DNA of 33,834 nucleotides, from NCBI GenBank assembly GCA_020628145.1, contig JAHDFN010000017.1, forward strand, positions 1 through 33,834, in the 5' to 3' direction. This stretch comes from Saprospiraceae bacterium. GTDB lineage: Bacteria > Bacteroidota > Bacteroidia > Chitinophagales > Saprospiraceae. Of the stretch, positions 22,457 to 29,866 are shown piece after piece. The notes below the pieces were generated by a model. It did no database searches. It had not been told where the DNA came from and was given only the letters and a program-made list of their open reading frames with translations. Position 1 is the first letter of the stretch. Each line of letters begins with the position of its first letter. A program made the translations under genes and the position numbers.

Positions 22457-23587
22457 ATGAAATTCACTATAACCGATAATGATACCTTGTCCGAAGCTCG
22501 GGCCGGGGTGATGGAAACGCCTCACGGTAAGATTGAAACGCCCATCTTTATGCCTGTAGGCACATTGGCAACAGTGAAAGCCGTACATATAAGGGAATTG
22601 GAAGAAGTGATAAAGGCCCAAATCATTTTGGGGAATACTTATCATCTTTATCTAAGACCGGGTACGGCGATTTTGGAAAAGGCAGGTGGCCTGCACCGGT
22701 TCAATGGATGGGAGAAACCTATTCTGACGGATAGTGGAGGATATCAGGTGTATTCCTTGAGCCAAAGGAGGAAAATCAAAGAGGAGGGAGTAACCTTCAG
22801 CTCCCATATAGATGGCTCTAAACATTTCTTTTCCCCTGAAAATGCAATGGATATACAACGTTCTATCGGCGGGGATTTGATCATGGCTTTCGACGAATGT
22901 ACGCCTTATCCTTGCGAATATTCTTATGTGAAAAAATCAATCGGTCTTACCCATCGTTGGTTGAAAAGGTGTTGTGAGCATTTTGATGCCGGAAATGGAT
23001 TGTATGGGTATGAGCAGGTGTTGTTGCCTATTGTACAAGGAGGGACTTACAAGGATTTGAGGGTGGAATCAGCAAAGGTTATCCGTGATTTCGATAGGGA
23101 AGCCAATGCCATCGGTGGTTTGTCGGTCGGAGAGCCGGCTCCTGAAATGTATGAGATGACAGGAATCGTTTGTGAAATTCTCCCTAAGGAAAAACCCCGT
23201 TATCTAATGGGGGTAGGTACGCCATCCAATATTTTGGAAAGTATAGCCTTAGGCATCGATATGATGGATTGTGTTTTGCCGAGCAGGAATGCCCGGCATG
23301 GATTGCTTTATACCGCAGAGGGATATATGAATATGAAGAATGCGAAATGGAAAGATGATTTTTCTGCTATTGATGAAAATTCTCCTACGGTTACGAGCAG
23401 GGAACATACAAAAGCATATCTACACCACCTTTTCAAATGTAAGGAATTCCTGGCTTTACAAATTGCAACATTGCACAATCTGAGTTTCTACCTTTGGTTG
23501 GTTGGTGAAGCCAGGAAACATATCCGGATAGGAGATTACCTATCTTGGAAAAATATGATGGTGGAAAAACTGGATAGGAAATTATGA
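22457..23587 (+). CDS. tgt: Queuine tRNA-ribosyltransferase (TGT)
   Basis: A 376-residue enzyme that swaps guanine-34 for a queuosine precursor in GUN-anticodon tRNAs. The general-base aspartate is D92 (LTDSGGYQV) and the nucleophile D271 (DMMDCVLPSRNARHG); VQGGTYKDLR and GGLSVGEP line the base pocket. Unlike canonical bacterial TGTs, the C-terminal CxCxxC zinc motif is absent: the corresponding stretch reads PTVTSREHTKAYLHHLF, although the histidine of TLHN (H340) remains. Some Bacteroidota TGTs are thought to lack these cysteines, so this may be lineage-wide. Divergent from the histidine phosphatase; the stop codon abuts the stop of the convergent lipoprotein gene. The promoter box lies 4 nt before the ATG. 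Confidence 0.94.
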   Translation: MKFTITDNDTLSEARAGVMETPHGKIETPIFMPVGTLATVKAVHIRELEEVIKAQIILGNTYHLYLRPGTAILEKAGGLHRFNGWEKPILTDSGGYQVYSLSQRRKIKEEGVTFSSHIDGSKHFFSPENAMDIQRSIGGDLIMAFDECTPYPCEYSYVKKSIGLTHRWLKRCCEHFDAGNGLYGYEQVLLPIVQGGTYKDLRVESAKVIRDFDREANAIGGLSVGEPAPEMYEMTGIVCEILPKEKPRYLMGVGTPSNILESIALGIDMMDCVLPSRNARHGLLYTAEGYMNMKNAKWKDDFSAIDENSPTVTSREHTKAYLHHLFKCKEFLALQIATLHNLSFYLWLVGEARKHIRIGDYLSWKNMMVEKLDRKL

Positions 23588-24343
23588 TTAATTGAACTCC
23601 AGGATGGTTTGGGTAAGGATATAACCGATTTCGGCTTTTTCTTCCCAGGGTTGTGTCTCTGTAAGGTTCTGGGTGTCCAATATCCATTCTTCCCGATGAA
23701 CCAATCCCACACCTTTTGCATATTTGGATTGTGAATATCTTTTTTCTATCAGGTTTTCATCATCAGCATGTATAATGGTAACGATATTGTCAAAGTCGAG
23801 AGAGCCGATGGATTCCATTGTTCCGACTTCTTGGATTTCCGAAGACCAATTCTTATACGCTTCGATGATTTCACCTTCTACGGAAATGGTGAAGTTTTCA
23901 TCGATGAATAAGGTCGCATCGAAATCAGCCCCTTCTTTGACAGGGAATACCATAGATACCAACCTTACATTTTCCTCGAAGCGTTCTGCCCGGTTATCGG
24001 TTATTTTAGCAGACCATACATCCTTGATGATCCACGGTTCAGATGGGGCTTTACGCTCGAATCTTTCCAAAACATAAATGGTATCTCCTTCATTGTCTAT
24101 TGCAGTATCTACCAATTCTTCTTTGACATATGTAGTACTTTCGATAATGATGGGAGTACTTCCGTCAAAATCATATACGGTCGAATCTACCTGATAAACC
24201 ATATATTTCCCTACTTCCAGAGGAAAGTAATCAAAACCCATATCCAAATTGAAATCATCCAATGTCGAACCTTCTCGACAAGACGAGGATAATAGGAGGA
24301 ATGAAAAGAGGATAATGGATAGCAAGTAAATTGGATTCTTCAT
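23588..24343 (-). CDS. Hypothetical secreted lipoprotein
   Basis: A 251-residue lipoprotein when started at 24343 (MKNPIYLLSIILF), with a clear signal and lipobox-like end (LLLSSSC). An open frame extends upstream to 24466, but that would place 41 hydrophilic residues before the signal peptide, and a promoter box (24376-24383) lies inside that extension, so the shorter start is preferred. The mature part begins STLDDFNLDMGFDYFPLEVGKYMVYQVDS, a start seen in Bacteroidota lipoproteins that carry a beta-barrel-like fold. No enzyme motif. Function unknown. Convergent with tgt with no intervening bases. Confidence 0.78.
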   Translation of the reverse strand: MKNPIYLLSIILFSFLLLSSSCREGSTLDDFNLDMGFDYFPLEVGKYMVYQVDSTVYDFDGSTPIIIESTTYVKEELVDTAIDNEGDTIYVLERFERKAPSEPWIIKDVWSAKITDNRAERFEENVRLVSMVFPVKEGADFDATLFIDENFTISVEGEIIEAYKNWSSEIQEVGTMESIGSLDFDNIVTIIHADDENLIEKRYSQSKYAKGVGLVHREEWILDTQNLTETQPWEEKAEIGYILTQTILEFN

Positions 24344-24375
24344 GTCCGATTTTTTATTAGGAAACGTTTCAGCAT

Positions 24376-24383
24376 CAAATATA
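24376..24383 (-). promoter_or_regulatory. -7 promoter box TATATTTG of the lipoprotein gene
   Basis: On the minus strand TATATTTG is followed by ATGCTG and lies 32 nt before the chosen ATG at 24343. It is an exact TAnnTTTG match and supports the shorter start. Confidence 0.5.
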
Positions 24384-24453
24384 TTGATATTCATGATTCG
24401 TTTAATACGAAAAGAATGCCAAATTGTTGAATTATGACCTATGCTGAAACAAA

Positions 24454-24486
24454 AAAGACCTGCCATTAGTAAGATGACAGGTCTTT
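24454..24486 (-). terminator. mnmA terminator
   Basis: AAAGACCTG and CAGGTCTTT form a perfect 9-bp stem with a 15-nt loop; on the minus strand it ends in a run of six Ts. It lies 20 bp after the mnmA stop. Confidence 0.8.
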
Positions 24487-24506
24487 ATCCTTGTTTGGGT
24501 GAGGTG

Positions 24507-25599
24507 TTATTTTAAACTCTTCATGATAATACCCCCTCCAATAACGTCATCTCCTTCATAGAAAACTACCGATTGGCCGGGAGCTACTCCCTTAACATTG
24601 GCCATGAATTCTACTTGAACTTCTTTGCCAAGATTGGTCAATCTGGCTAGCGTTCCAGGATCATTATATCGGATTTGGGTAACGGTTTCAATCCCTGTTG
24701 GAATTTCGGGGTATTTCATGGAATTGATCTTTCCGGCAATCAAACCATTCCTCAATAAGTCCTCAACATCTCCTAATACGACAGTATTGGTTTCCGGTTG
24801 GATTTCGGTTACATATTTAGGTGTCCCGAATGCTACGTTCAAACCCTTCCTTTGTCCTATCGTATAAAAAGGATAGCCTTTGTGTTGTCCTATGACGTCT
24901 CCTAGAGGATTTACGAAATTACCACCATCGACCCTTTCTTCCAGTCCTTCGACCCTTCTTTTCAGAAAGCCTCTATAATCATTATCTGGAACAAAACAGA
25001 TTTCATAACTCTCTCTTGGATAATTCGGTATAACCTCTATCGTATGCCATTTTTCTGACTTCGGGTTTGGTGAAGTTTCCTAAAGGGAACAATGTCCTAT
25101 GCATACATTCCTGACTCAGCCCCCAAAGAACATAAGATTGATCTTTTTTCAAATCCTTCGCCTTGGTGATGTATTTGCGACCGTCTAATTCATTCATAAT
25201 GGCATAATGGCCTGTGGCGATGTATTCACAACCCAATTGATCCGCTCTTTTGAGCAGGGAACTCCATTTGATATGTGTATTGCATAAAACACATGGATTA
25301 GGTGTCCTACCCGCCAGATATTCATCAACAAAGTTATCAATGACATAATCTCCGAAATCTTCACGGATGTCCACAATAAAATGATGGAATCCCAGACCTA
25401 CGGCAACTTCCCTGGCGTCATTGATAGAGTCAAGGGAGCAGCAACCTGTTTCCTTCTTACTGCCTCCCGAATTGGCATAATCCCAGGTTTTCATGGTAAT
25501 GCCTACTATTTCATATCCTTGTTCATGCAACAACACGGCGGTCATGGTACTATCGATACCTCCACTCATGGCAACTAGAACCCTTCCCTTCTTACTCAT
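24507..25599 (-). pseudogene. mnmA: tRNA-specific 2-thiouridylase MnmA, interrupted by a frameshift
   Basis: The gene product normally adds sulfur to U34 of tRNA-Lys, -Glu and -Gln. The N-terminal part (MSKKGRVLVAMSGG, ATP PP-loop SGGIDS at 12-17, catalytic C106 in NPCVLCN) reads from 25599 to a TGA at 25003-25005. The remainder continues in another frame: YEICFVPDNDYRGF, then IGQRKGLNVAFG, down to the stop at 24507. The switch lies at an (AG)4 run (25009-25016; CT on the plus strand). Five repeat units would restore KRESYEICFV, so two bases appear to be missing. As read, the short product loses the second catalytic cysteine (EIC) and the C-terminal beta-barrel. A sequencing or assembly error, a real mutation, or repeat slippage are all possible. 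An upstream in-frame ATG at 25623 is a less likely start. Confidence 0.9.
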
Positions 25600-25811
25600 T
25601 TCATTTTTTGATTTAAAATTCAACTATTTATACAAATTTCGTAAAAAAATCGTTCTAATAACAAGTCTTTGAACCTAAGGTGTCCTTGAGTTTGATCAGA
25701 AATGATGGAATTCCGATGAATATCTGAACCAACCCTTTCTATTTATCCTGCATCTATCCCAATAGTCGAAACGCTCCCGATGAATTTGTTCACATTTAAA
25801 ACACGTTCATC

Positions 25812-26348
25812 ATGTTTAAACAGAAAAAACAACGGGAAAGCAAGGAAATCAATGCCGGTTCAATGGCGGATATCGCTTTCCTCTTACTCATTTTCTTTCT
25901 TGTTACCACTACCATTAATGCGGAAAAAGGCATTCGGGTCAAACTGCCGCCATTCGTTCCCGAACCTGTTTCTGAAGATATTAATGATCGCAATGTGCTT
26001 TCTATTAAAATCAACAAGTTGAATCAGGTGTTGGTAGAAGGGAAGTCTTCCAATGTAATGGCTCTCCGTGAAATGACTAAGGAGTTCATCATGAATCCTG
26101 ATAACAGGCAGGATATGCCTTCTCAGCCCACGAGTGCCATCGTTTCCATTCAAAATGATAGGGCGACATCCTATGAAGTTTATATCCAAGCATATAATGA
26201 GATCAAGGGAGCATATAATGAATTGTGGGATGAAATGGCCCGGGAAAAATATGGTCATGAGTATGAAACACTTCCCAAAGATATGAAACAGAAAATCCAA
26301 GATCAGATTCCCTTGGTCATTTCCGAGGCGGAGCCTACGGAGTATTAA
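25812..26348 (+). CDS. ExbD/TolR family proton-channel subunit
   Basis: A 178-residue inner-membrane protein of the ExbD/TolR family, which with an ExbB/TolQ partner turns the proton gradient into mechanical energy for TonB-dependent transport or envelope functions. The short basic cytoplasmic N-terminus (MFKQKKQRESKEINAGSMAD) leads into a single transmembrane helix (IAFLLLIFFLVTTTI) that begins with the conserved proton-relay aspartate (MADIAF). The periplasmic domain has KLPPFVPEP and a longer than usual C-terminal half rich in charged residues. A second ExbD gene follows 83 bp downstream, but no exbB or tonB is in the window. Divergent from mnmA. Confidence 0.88.
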   Translation: MFKQKKQRESKEINAGSMADIAFLLLIFFLVTTTINAEKGIRVKLPPFVPEPVSEDINDRNVLSIKINKLNQVLVEGKSSNVMALREMTKEFIMNPDNRQDMPSQPTSAIVSIQNDRATSYEVYIQAYNEIKGAYNELWDEMAREKYGHEYETLPKDMKQKIQDQIPLVISEAEPTEY

Positions 26349-26358
26349 TCAGGAATTC

Positions 26359-26409
26359 TTCCAATCGGAGATGCTCGCCTATCCCTTCCATTATCCGATT
26401 GGAATTTTT
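26359..26409 (+). terminator. Hairpin with T-run between the two exbD genes
   Basis: TTCCAATCGGA (26359-26369) and TCCGATTGGAA (26394-26404) form a perfect 11-bp stem with a 24-nt loop, directly followed by TTTTT. It resembles an intrinsic terminator within the apparent operon and would allow only part of the transcription to reach the second exbD. Confidence 0.6.
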
Positions 26410-26431
26410 ATTGAATAAAAATCTTACAAAC

Positions 26432-26869
26432 ATGTCTAAATTCAAAAGAAAAAAGAAAAAGGACGAAGTACGGATCAGTACGGCGAGTTTACCGGACATC
26501 GTATTCATGTTGCTGTTCTTCTTCATGGTCGTAACGGTCATCCGGCAAAAGGAAATCATGGTCAAAATCCATTTGCCTCAAGCGACTGAAGTAACGAAAT
26601 TGGAAGACCCTCGGAAAACGGACCACATCTATATCGGGCCTCCTCGGAATACCCGGCAACAGAATGCCGCAGCCGTCATTCAGATAAATGATAAGTTCGT
26701 GAAAAAGGAAAGGGTGGCGGCTTCTATAGCCAAAGATAAGGGTGAAACAGTTGCCTTACAGGTCGATAAGGGAGTAACGATGGGCGTCGTAACCGATGTT
26801 AAACTTGAAATGCGGAAGGCTGAGAGATTAAAGGTGCATTATATTGCACATCAAGAAAACAGGGAATAA
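26432..26869 (+). CDS. ExbD/TolR family proton-channel subunit (second copy)
   Basis: A 145-residue ExbD-family protein when started at 26432 (MSKFKRKKKK), preferred over the upstream in-frame ATG at 26399 because the basic N-terminus then begins as in other ExbD proteins and 26399 lies inside the hairpin stem. The conserved aspartate is in SLPDIVFMLLFFFMVVTVI, the single membrane helix. The periplasmic domain (IMVKIHLPQATEV, then AAAVIQINDKF and VALQVDKGVTMGVV) is of regular length. Tandem, non-identical ExbD proteins are usual in Bacteroidota. Followed by the hairpin at 26874-26909. Confidence 0.88.
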   Translation: MSKFKRKKKKDEVRISTASLPDIVFMLLFFFMVVTVIRQKEIMVKIHLPQATEVTKLEDPRKTDHIYIGPPRNTRQQNAAAVIQINDKFVKKERVAASIAKDKGETVALQVDKGVTMGVVTDVKLEMRKAERLKVHYIAHQENRE

Positions 26870-26873
26870 AAAA

Positions 26874-26909
26874 AGAGCCGCTGTGGCCTCGTTCGGCTGC
26901 AGTGGCTCT
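26874..26909 (-). terminator. Bidirectional terminator between exbD2 and the deacetylase gene
   Basis: A long stem of AGAGCC plus GCTGTGGCC pairs with GGCTGCAGT plus GGCTCT (15 bp including three wobbles) around a 6-nt loop. The minus-strand copy ends in TTTTTTT and would stop transcription of the deacetylase gene (stop at 26940). An A-run on the plus-strand side suggests that it also limits read-through from exbD2. Confidence 0.75.
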
Positions 26910-26939
26910 ACTATTAATAACTGAACATTGCTTTTAAGT

Positions 26940-27587
26940 TTAAGCCGGTTGTTTTTTGTTTTGGGAAAATATTTGTTCATGTAAAGCATTGAAAACAAAT
27001 CCCTTTTCTGAAAAATATTCCAAAACACGAGGTAATACGTAATGTAGCTTATCATTAGCTTTCAAACTGTCATGGAATACAATGATAGAACCTTCCGTTG
27101 CATTTTTCAATACGTTATCCAAACACTGCTCCTGACTTATATTCGGATCGAAATCCCCACTCAGTACATCCCACATCACTACCCTGTAATGACGGTTCAG
27201 GAATTTGGCCTGACTGGGTTTTACCCTACCGTATGGAGGACGGAACAATTCGGAACGGACGGCATGTGCCCCTTTCCTTACGTTTCTTAGATAAGTGATG
27301 TTCTCTGTCTGCCAGCCATTCAAATGGTTGAAGGTATGGTTGCCGATAGAGTGTCCTTCTTCCCTTAATCGAAGTAGAAGCTCAGGGAATTGTTTGACGT
27401 TTTCCCCTACACAGAAAAAAGTCCCTTTGGCATTGAATTGATTCAAGGTTTCCATCACCCAAGGAGTCACTTCGGGAATAGGGCCATCATCGAATGTAAG
27501 GTAAATTACCTTTTCGTTAGCCGGCATTTTCCAAACAAAATTCGGAAATAGTTTTTGGACAAATTGTGGTGTTCTGACTAGGTACAT
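26940..27587 (-). CDS. Polysaccharide deacetylase family (NodB-type) protein
   Basis: A 215-residue carbohydrate-esterase 4-like protein. The catalytic motif is TFDDGP (D33, D34), the metal ligands are H84 and H88 (GNHTFNH), and RPPYG (116-120) plus the FHDS motif with H172 complete the active site. It would remove N- or O-acetyl groups from a glycan, for example peptidoglycan or an exopolysaccharide. No signal peptide is seen, although the start MYLVRTPQFVQKLFPNFVWK is common among Bacteroidota members of this family. A promoter box (27610-27617) precedes it, and the terminator is at 26874-26909. Not in an obvious operon. Confidence 0.88.
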   Translation of the reverse strand: MYLVRTPQFVQKLFPNFVWKMPANEKVIYLTFDDGPIPEVTPWVMETLNQFNAKGTFFCVGENVKQFPELLLRLREEGHSIGNHTFNHLNGWQTENITYLRNVRKGAHAVRSELFRPPYGRVKPSQAKFLNRHYRVVMWDVLSGDFDPNISQEQCLDNVLKNATEGSIIVFHDSLKANDKLHYVLPRVLEYFSEKGFVFNALHEQIFSQNKKQPA

Positions 27588-27609
27588 TGCAGTATCTATT
27601 CTTGATTCT

Positions 27610-27617
27610 CAAATATA
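27610..27617 (-). promoter_or_regulatory. -7 promoter box TATATTTG of the deacetylase gene
   Basis: An exact TAnnTTTG match on the minus strand, 22 nt before the ATG at 27587. No convincing -33 element. Confidence 0.4.
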
Positions 27618-27745
27618 TTTTAAAGTCCTTAGTTGAGTTGGATATTTGAAATTCATTATGCTCCAATTTCCAAACAGGTAATTACTAGACGAGATTTCTA
27701 TGCAAAACGCTGCTTTTCAATGAAGAAAAGTATGTACTTAACTAA

Positions 27746-27911
27746 TGAAGTTGTTTAAAAATGATTCAATAATTCGATTGCAAACCATTGACTCCTAAAT
27801 TCTTCAGCTATTTTTCGTCCCGTAGCTTTGGCTACGAAACTCAAAATCAGCTTCGACTTAGAAATCAAGCGATTACAATCGCTATTACCAACCACTTTTT
27901 AAACAACTTCA
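27746..27911. repeat. 166-bp imperfect palindromic repeat element (long copy)
   Basis: The ends are perfect 16-bp inverted repeats: TGAAGTTGTTTAAAAA (27746-27761) and its complement (27896-27911). The two 81-nt arms are equal in length around a TTTG loop at 27827-27830, flanked by CGTAGC and GCTACG. Between tip and centre the arms are related but imperfect, with a 1-nt offset over part of the length. The nested palindrome AGCGATT-AC-AATCGCT lies near 27868-27883. Non-coding. A 59-bp deletion copy is at 18339-18397, and a second family member is at 29867-30031. It resembles a MITE or palindromic intergenic repeat; no transposase is nearby. Confidence 0.85.
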
Positions 27912-27979
27912 ATATTTACGGGGCAATATTCCAAATGTTTCCACTTGGGAAATAAAGTCGCTCATCGAACCAATTTTAA

Positions 27980-27987
27980 TATCTTTG
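27980..27987 (+). promoter_or_regulatory. -7 promoter box TATCTTTG of gltX
   Basis: An exact TAnnTTTG match followed by CAT; it lies 61 nt before the gltX ATG at 28049, giving a normal leader. No -33 TTG is clear at the usual distance. Confidence 0.6.
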
Positions 27988-28048
27988 CATTTTTGAATGG
28001 AAAGGGACGAGAAATCGAAATCCCAATTATCAGATATAAAATTTGAAA

Positions 28049-29806
28049 ATGTCAAAACCCAGAGTGCGATTTGCTCCTAGCCCAACAGGTGCATTACATA
28101 TTGGTGGATTACGTACTGCACTATATAATTATCTGTTTGCGAGGAAAACAGGAGGTGCTTTTATCTTGAGAATTGAAGATACAGATCAAACCCGTTATGT
28201 TCCGGGGGCGGAAGACTATATATTGGAAGCTTTGGAATGGACTGGTTTGACATTGGATGAAAGTCCTAATGTCGGTGGGGATTGTGGCCCTTACCGTCAA
28301 TCGGAACGGAAAGAAATGTATGGACAATTCGGACACCGTTTGGTAGAAAACGGTTGGGCGTATTATGCTTTTGATACCGAAGAAGAATTGGAGGCCAAAC
28401 GGAATGAAATCGAAGCGAGCGGAGGGACATTTTCTTATAATGTAAAGACAAGGAGCAGTCTGAGGAATAGCCTTACCTTATCTGATGCCGAAGTGAGGGA
28501 TTTGTTGGATTCGGGAGCGGAATTCACCATCCGTTTGAAATGCCCAGCTGATGAAATCGTATATGTTGAAGATATTATCAGGGGTAGGGTGGAATTCCAA
28601 TCGGATTTATTGGATGATAAGGTCATGTTGAAAAGTGATGGGATGCCTACCTATCATTTGGCGAATGTCGTGGATGATTATCATATGAAAATAACACATG
28701 TCATCCGGGGAGAAGAATGGTTGCCGAGTACGGCACATCATGTTTTATTATACAGGGCTTTGGGCTGGGAGGATAAGATGCCCCAGTTTGCCCACTTGCC
28801 CCTGATTTTAAAACCTGCTCCGTCATCTTATATCAATAAGAAGAATGTGGATGTAATGACTGATAAATTCACATCGGAATTTTTCAAAAAGCATCCCGAT
28901 TATACATTTAAGAATAAAGATCAGGTACGACAAAGCATACGGGGTTTCCTTTTGGATGTGAATGAATTATCGAACCGTTTACAAATCAAACCGAAAGACA
29001 AGGAGGATAAAATCATTATCAAGGAATTTTTGAAAAGTACCCTTTTCGGGAAACTAAGTAAAAGGGACGGGGATCGTTTGGGCTTTCCCGTTTTTCCTTT
29101 AGAGTGGAACGGAGCAAATTCCGATGATTCTTTTACAGGATTCCGAGAAGTCGGATTCAATCCTGATGCATTATTGAATTTTCTGGTTTTCCTAGGCTGG
29201 AATCCGGGTACTGATCAGGAAATATTCAACATGGATGAATTGATTGATGCCTTTTCATTGGAAAGAATTGGGAAGTCGGGTGCGAGGTTCGATTATGGCA
29301 AAGCCAAGTGGTTCAACCAGCAATATCTTATCAATGGAAACGACGAGGAAATGGCTGAGGTACTCCGTCCGATGTTTGCGTCCAAAGGATGGGACGTGGG
29401 TGATGGAGAAATTGTAAAAGTAGCAGGTTTATTTAAGGAGCGGGTGGATTTCCTGAATCAGATTCCCGAAAAGGCAACATTCTTTTTTAGTGATGATTTC
29501 GATTATGATGAAAAGAATGCCCGTAAAAAATGGAAGTCCCAACATGCCGAAAAGAATTATGCCTTAATCGATGTTTTGGATACCACTTCCGATTTCTCTC
29601 CTGAAAATCTGGAAAAAATCATCAAGGGCTATATCGAATCGGAAGGACTGGGATTCGGCGATGTGATGGCTCCTTTGAGAATAGCTGTTTCAGGTGTCGG
29701 CGGAGGTCCTTCGCTTTTCGAAATCCTTTCCTTATTGGGAAGGGAGAAAACCGTCGAAAGGGTGAAAAAAGGTTATGCTGTTTTTGAAGCATTACAGTCC
29801 GTATAA
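28049..29806 (+). CDS. gltX: Glutamyl-tRNA synthetase with large insertion
   Basis: A 585-residue class I synthetase that charges tRNA-Glu. The ATG at 28049 (MSKPRVRFAPSPTG) is used; the in-frame TTG at 28043 is an unlikely alternative. The ATP-binding motif is PSPTGALHIGGLRTALYNY, and the KMSKS-like loop is GKLSKRDGDRLGFPVFPL at about 334-351. Between LILKP (252-256) and this loop lie about 77 extra residues (257-333, from APSSYINKK to EFLKSTLF), rich in Lys, Asp and Glu; most bacterial GluRS enzymes have only a short linker here, which explains the excess over the usual 470-510 residues. The insertion keeps the frame and is probably helical. The C-terminal anticodon-binding domain looks complete. 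Followed by a terminator and a palindromic repeat. Confidence 0.93.
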   Translation: MSKPRVRFAPSPTGALHIGGLRTALYNYLFARKTGGAFILRIEDTDQTRYVPGAEDYILEALEWTGLTLDESPNVGGDCGPYRQSERKEMYGQFGHRLVENGWAYYAFDTEEELEAKRNEIEASGGTFSYNVKTRSSLRNSLTLSDAEVRDLLDSGAEFTIRLKCPADEIVYVEDIIRGRVEFQSDLLDDKVMLKSDGMPTYHLANVVDDYHMKITHVIRGEEWLPSTAHHVLLYRALGWEDKMPQFAHLPLILKPAPSSYINKKNVDVMTDKFTSEFFKKHPDYTFKNKDQVRQSIRGFLLDVNELSNRLQIKPKDKEDKIIIKEFLKSTLFGKLSKRDGDRLGFPVFPLEWNGANSDDSFTGFREVGFNPDALLNFLVFLGWNPGTDQEIFNMDELIDAFSLERIGKSGARFDYGKAKWFNQQYLINGNDEEMAEVLRPMFASKGWDVGDGEIVKVAGLFKERVDFLNQIPEKATFFFSDDFDYDEKNARKKWKSQHAEKNYALIDVLDTTSDFSPENLEKIIKGYIESEGLGFGDVMAPLRIAVSGVGGGPSLFEILSLLGREKTVERVKKGYAVFEALQSV

Positions 29807-29812
29807 ATAAAA

Positions 29813-29839
29813 TGGACTCCGCTTTATCAGCGGAGTCCA
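29813..29839 (+). terminator. Terminator after gltX, between convergent genes
   Basis: TGGACTCCGCT (29813-29823) and AGCGGAGTCCA (29829-29839) form a perfect 11-bp stem with a 5-nt loop, 6 bp after the gltX stop. The plus strand lacks a T-run; the minus strand has TTTTATTT after the stem, so it may mainly protect gltX from aceA transcription. Confidence 0.65.
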
Positions 29840-29866
29840 ACCAAATCAAACCTTAACCGAGTTTAA

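Larger units (their letters stand above)
27588..28048. other. Intergenic region holding the long palindromic repeat and gltX promoter
   Basis: About 460 bp between divergent genes. It holds a candidate deacetylase promoter box TATATTTG on the minus strand (27610-27617), the 166-bp palindromic repeat (27746-27911) and the gltX -7 box (27980-27987). No open reading frame of interest and no tRNA was seen. Confidence 0.7.

Noticed and set aside
24344-24466. N-terminal extension of the lipoprotein gene
   Set aside because: It would put 41 hydrophilic residues before a lipoprotein signal, and a TATATTTG promoter box lies within it.
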